A stretch of 64,000 nt of DNA from Hyphomonas johnsonii MHS-2. GTDB lineage: Bacteria; Pseudomonadota; Alphaproteobacteria; Caulobacterales; Hyphomonadaceae. Made by a program: the position numbers and the translations under genes. The first letter of the stretch is position 1. Each line of letters starts with the position of its first letter. Below the pieces are notes generated by a model. The model worked only from the letters and a program-made list of their open reading frames with translations. It ran no database searches and was not told where the DNA came from. The stretch spans positions 1-64,000 of the forward strand of contig NZ_ARYK01000004.1 of NCBI RefSeq assembly GCF_000685275.1, given 5' to 3'. Below are positions 61,848-64,000 of the stretch, one piece after another.

Positions 61848-63214
61848 TCCGTTTCACCCTTTTCAGCAAGAGAGATCTGCCGCCGCAAACCAATGCTTGC
61901 AGCAAAGTAGCAGGCGGCCGACAGCAAGCCGGCCAACGGGGCGCACAGCAGGGCGGTCCGCAGGCCATCCGCTTCCCCCTGGATCGCGGCAAAATGATCG
62001 CTCAGGATCCCGATCAGGAATGGTCCCAGGCCAAGGCCGATGGCGCTGCTGACGAACAGGTTGATCGCCAGTGCGGTGGCGCGTGTCGGCGCTTCGGCAA
62101 GGCGTTGCAGGGCGAGGGTGCCCGGGCCGGCCCACAGGTTCGAGAAGAAGCCTGCAATGAAAAAGATGCAGAGCGATGCGCGCACGTCCGGAACCGAGAA
62201 CATCGCAAAATAGCCGGCCGCACACAGCGCTGACCCGATGGCTGAAATGAAGACCAACCAACGTGCGTCGATGCTGCCGAGCCGATTACCGAGCTGTCCG
62301 CCGACGATTGCGCCGATTGCGCCTCCGGCGCCGCCCAGCAGGCCGAGGCCGAGACCGATTATGGCGATCGGCTCGAGACCGAGCGAGGTGCTCAGGGTCT
62401 CAAGCTGTGCCTTGTGGACACGCAGGTAGAATGATGCCGCAAAGGCCATGGATGCGTAGTTTGTGAAACTCAGCAGCCCGCAGCCCAGCATGACCAGCAC
62501 GAACGGACGCCGGCTGAGCAAGCGGCCAAGGACGGTCTTCAGGGGAGGCGGGGCAGGGGGCGCCTCACGCCGGGACAGGCGTGGGTCGCGCAAGGTTCGA
62601 AGCACCAGTGCGCCAACCAGCAGACCGGGCACGCCAGCGGCCACAACTGTCCAGCGCCAACCGATTTGTGAGACAAGAAGCCCGCCGGCAACAAGGCCGA
62701 GGGCTGCCCCGACGGGTGCGCCGAGCCAGAAAATGGCGAGTGCACTGGAGCGCTTCTCGGGCGGAAACTCGTCGGCGATCAGGGATTGCGAAGGCGGGCC
62801 GCAACCCGCTTCGCCGACACCGACGCCAACGCGCATGGCCAGCAACTGCACGAAGTTGGTCGCCGCACCGCTCGCCGCAGTGAACGCGCTCCAGACAAGC
62901 ACCGCAATCCCGATGACACGGACGCGATTGCCGCGATCTGCCACGCGCGCAATGGGAACGGCAACGACGGAATAGAGAAGCGCGAACGACAGGCCGGTCA
63001 CCGCGCCGAGTTGCGCGTCGGAAAGGCCGAGATCCCGCTTGAGAGGCTCGGCGACGATGTTGATGATTTGCCGGTCCAGCAGGTTGAGCGCGTAGGCAGC
63101 AGCCAGCAGGCCCAGCATCCAGGTGCGATACGTGCCCTTGCCGGACATGTGAGGCGCCGCCGGGCTGGTTGGCCCGGCGGCGACAGGGTGGCTTTTAGCT
63201 TCCGAAGAAGACAT
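61844..63214 (-). CDS. MFS transporter
   Basis: A 456-residue, twelve-helix carrier, related to the other MFS gene in this island. Visible: LNLLDRQIINIVAEPLKRDLGLSD, ARVADRGNRVRVIG and GVGEAGCGPPSQSLIADEFPPEKRSSALAIFW. It starts 17-19 bases inside the 3' end of the TonB receptor, implying coupling of outer- and inner-membrane import. ATG 63148 is an alternative shorter start with weaker upstream sequence. Confidence 0.88.
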   Translation of the reverse strand: MSSSEAKSHPVAAGPTSPAAPHMSGKGTYRTWMLGLLAAAYALNLLDRQIINIVAEPLKRDLGLSDAQLGAVTGLSFALLYSVVAVPIARVADRGNRVRVIGIAVLVWSAFTAASGAATNFVQLLAMRVGVGVGEAGCGPPSQSLIADEFPPEKRSSALAIFWLGAPVGAALGLVAGGLLVSQIGWRWTVVAAGVPGLLVGALVLRTLRDPRLSRREAPPAPPPLKTVLGRLLSRRPFVLVMLGCGLLSFTNYASMAFAASFYLRVHKAQLETLSTSLGLEPIAIIGLGLGLLGGAGGAIGAIVGGQLGNRLGSIDARWLVFISAIGSALCAAGYFAMFSVPDVRASLCIFFIAGFFSNLWAGPGTLALQRLAEAPTRATALAINLFVSSAIGLGLGPFLIGILSDHFAAIQGEADGLRTALLCAPLAGLLSAACYFAASIGLRRQISLAEKGETE

Positions 63215-64000
63215 TCAGCTTCACTCCCAGGGTCCGATTGGAGTCAAGCGCGGGTATGTTCGAATACCCCAGTGTAGACAGTGGATCCGTCCCGTAATTG
63301 CCCGAGTCAAAGGGTGTACGGAAAATACCGGCGACGAACTTCTCATCCAGAAGGTTCCGCCCGAACACGGCAATCCGCCAGGACTGGTCGTTGGGCATAT
63401 AGCTAATCTGTCCGTTCAGAAGGCCATATCCCTCGTTGATCGCATTTGTGTCTGCGACAACGCCGTAGGTTTCCGAGCGATAGTTCCAGTCAGCATGGAA
63501 ATCGAGCGTGCCCTGGGTTCCAACTGGAACGGAGTAGTCACCGCTAAGCGTGTAGGTCCATTCCGGGGAATAGATCTGAGGATAACCGCTTGCGTTGAAC
63601 TGGGGTGGCGCATCGGCCGGCAGGCCCGGTTGGATGTAGTTACATTCTCCGATCGGGTTTGCCGGGTTCGTGTACTGATCGTAGCACTGCACGGCAAACT
63701 CGGTGAACTCGGTCGGAATGTAAGAGACGCTGGCTCCGAATTGCAGGTTCGGTGTGGCCTGCCATTGAGCATCTGCTTCGATGCCCTTGGTTTCCAGGCC
63801 ACCAGCGTTGGTCGTCGTATAATAGTAGACCGGCGGTGTGCCGACCCGTTGCTGCCCCTGGAAATCATCGTAAGTCGTTTTGAAGACGTCGACATTCAGG
63901 TTGAGTGTGCCGTCGAGCAGCGTCGACTTGATGCCAGCCTCCCAGGACTTGGACGTTTCCGGGCGAACCAGTTCCTGCGGCCTGTTTGCCGGATAGGCGA
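63195..64000 (-). CDS. TonB-dependent receptor, N-terminal part outside window
   Basis: The frame is open from the window edge to the stop at 63195-63197 (about 268 residues), giving the C-terminal barrel of a TonB receptor. It includes the fragments RPETSKSWEAGIKSTL, GGLETKGIEADAQW, YSPEWTYTLSGDYSV and FGRNLLDEKF, and ends with VKLNVFFGS. It is the second such receptor in the island and is co-directional with MFS, SDR and GntR genes. The missing plug and signal peptide must lie beyond 64000. Confidence 0.88.
   Translation of the reverse strand, partial: AYPANRPQELVRPETSKSWEAGIKSTLLDGTLNLNVDVFKTTYDDFQGQQRVGTPPVYYYTTTNAGGLETKGIEADAQWQATPNLQFGASVSYIPTEFTEFAVQCYDQYTNPANPIGECNYIQPGLPADAPPQFNASGYPQIYSPEWTYTLSGDYSVPVGTQGTLDFHADWNYRSETYGVVADTNAINEGYGLLNGQISYMPNDQSWRIAVFGRNLLDEKFVAGIFRTPFDSGNYGTDPLSTLGYSNIPALDSNRTLGVKLNVFFGS

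Noticed and set aside
1-64000. CRISPR arrays, insertion sequences, transposases and prophage genes
   Set aside because: No regularly spaced repeats, transposase motifs or integrase signatures were found by eye.

Overview
The window is GC-rich bacterial DNA. It most likely comes from an alphaproteobacterium of the Hyphomonadaceae/Caulobacterales type. This is inferred from the order rpmH-rnpA-yidC-engB, then argB, a DUF1036 protein, a HAD hydrolase and dapD, together with TonB-dependent receptors, single-domain response regulators and DUF547/DUF1036 proteins. It was not tested by a search.

Region 1 (1-21.4 kb) is mostly core genome. It holds a DUF4112 protein, DUF952 and pyrD, a MATE pump, a PAP2 phosphatase and a DAACS symporter, hrpB, an OmpA-like lipoprotein and a small unknown protein under a perfect palindrome. 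A five-gene operon (DUF547, TVP38/DedA-like, flavin disulfide reductase, histidine kinase, RluA) follows. Next comes a divergent pair, a fatty-acid desaturase with a tiny membrane partner against a Rieske oxygenase, separated by a 30-bp near-perfect inverted repeat. Then come a serine hydrolase and rpmH-rnpA-yidC-engB.

Region 2 (21.4-25.4 kb) is a visibly AT-richer accessory pocket between engB and the next core genes. It holds a DUF6090-like protein, a CPBP protease and a large membrane protein with an unrecognised C-terminal domain.

Region 3 (25.4-38.8 kb) returns to core genes: penicillin-acylase-family hydrolase, argB, DUF1036, HAD, dapD, a receiver-only regulator, an AT-richer Sel1-repeat protein, alcohol dehydrogenase, alkaline phosphatase, gluQ, an unknown membrane protein, msrA and tRNA-Ser(GGA). 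A second, diverged copy of the dapD 3' end lies about 0.5 kb downstream of dapD, marking an old recombination or insertion.

Region 4 (38.9-64 kb) starts beside the tRNA and is a coherent catabolic gene island. It contains two Baeyer-Villiger-type monooxygenases, a benzaldehyde-lyase-like ThDP enzyme, E1 alpha/beta plus a free lipoyl domain with no E2 or E3, two acyl-CoA dehydrogenases (one lacking its middle domain), HMG-CoA lyase, CoA transferase, acyl-CoA ligase, an APH-type kinase, two NTF2-like proteins, an SDR, two MFS carriers, two TonB receptors and a GntR/FCD regulator. A palindrome, TTGNATGCAA, occurs in front of four transcription units of this island and is probably the operator of the GntR protein. 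The gene set suggests stepwise breakdown of a cyclic or branched ketone, possibly terpenoid-like, through an acyloin intermediate. The substrate itself cannot be read from the sequence.
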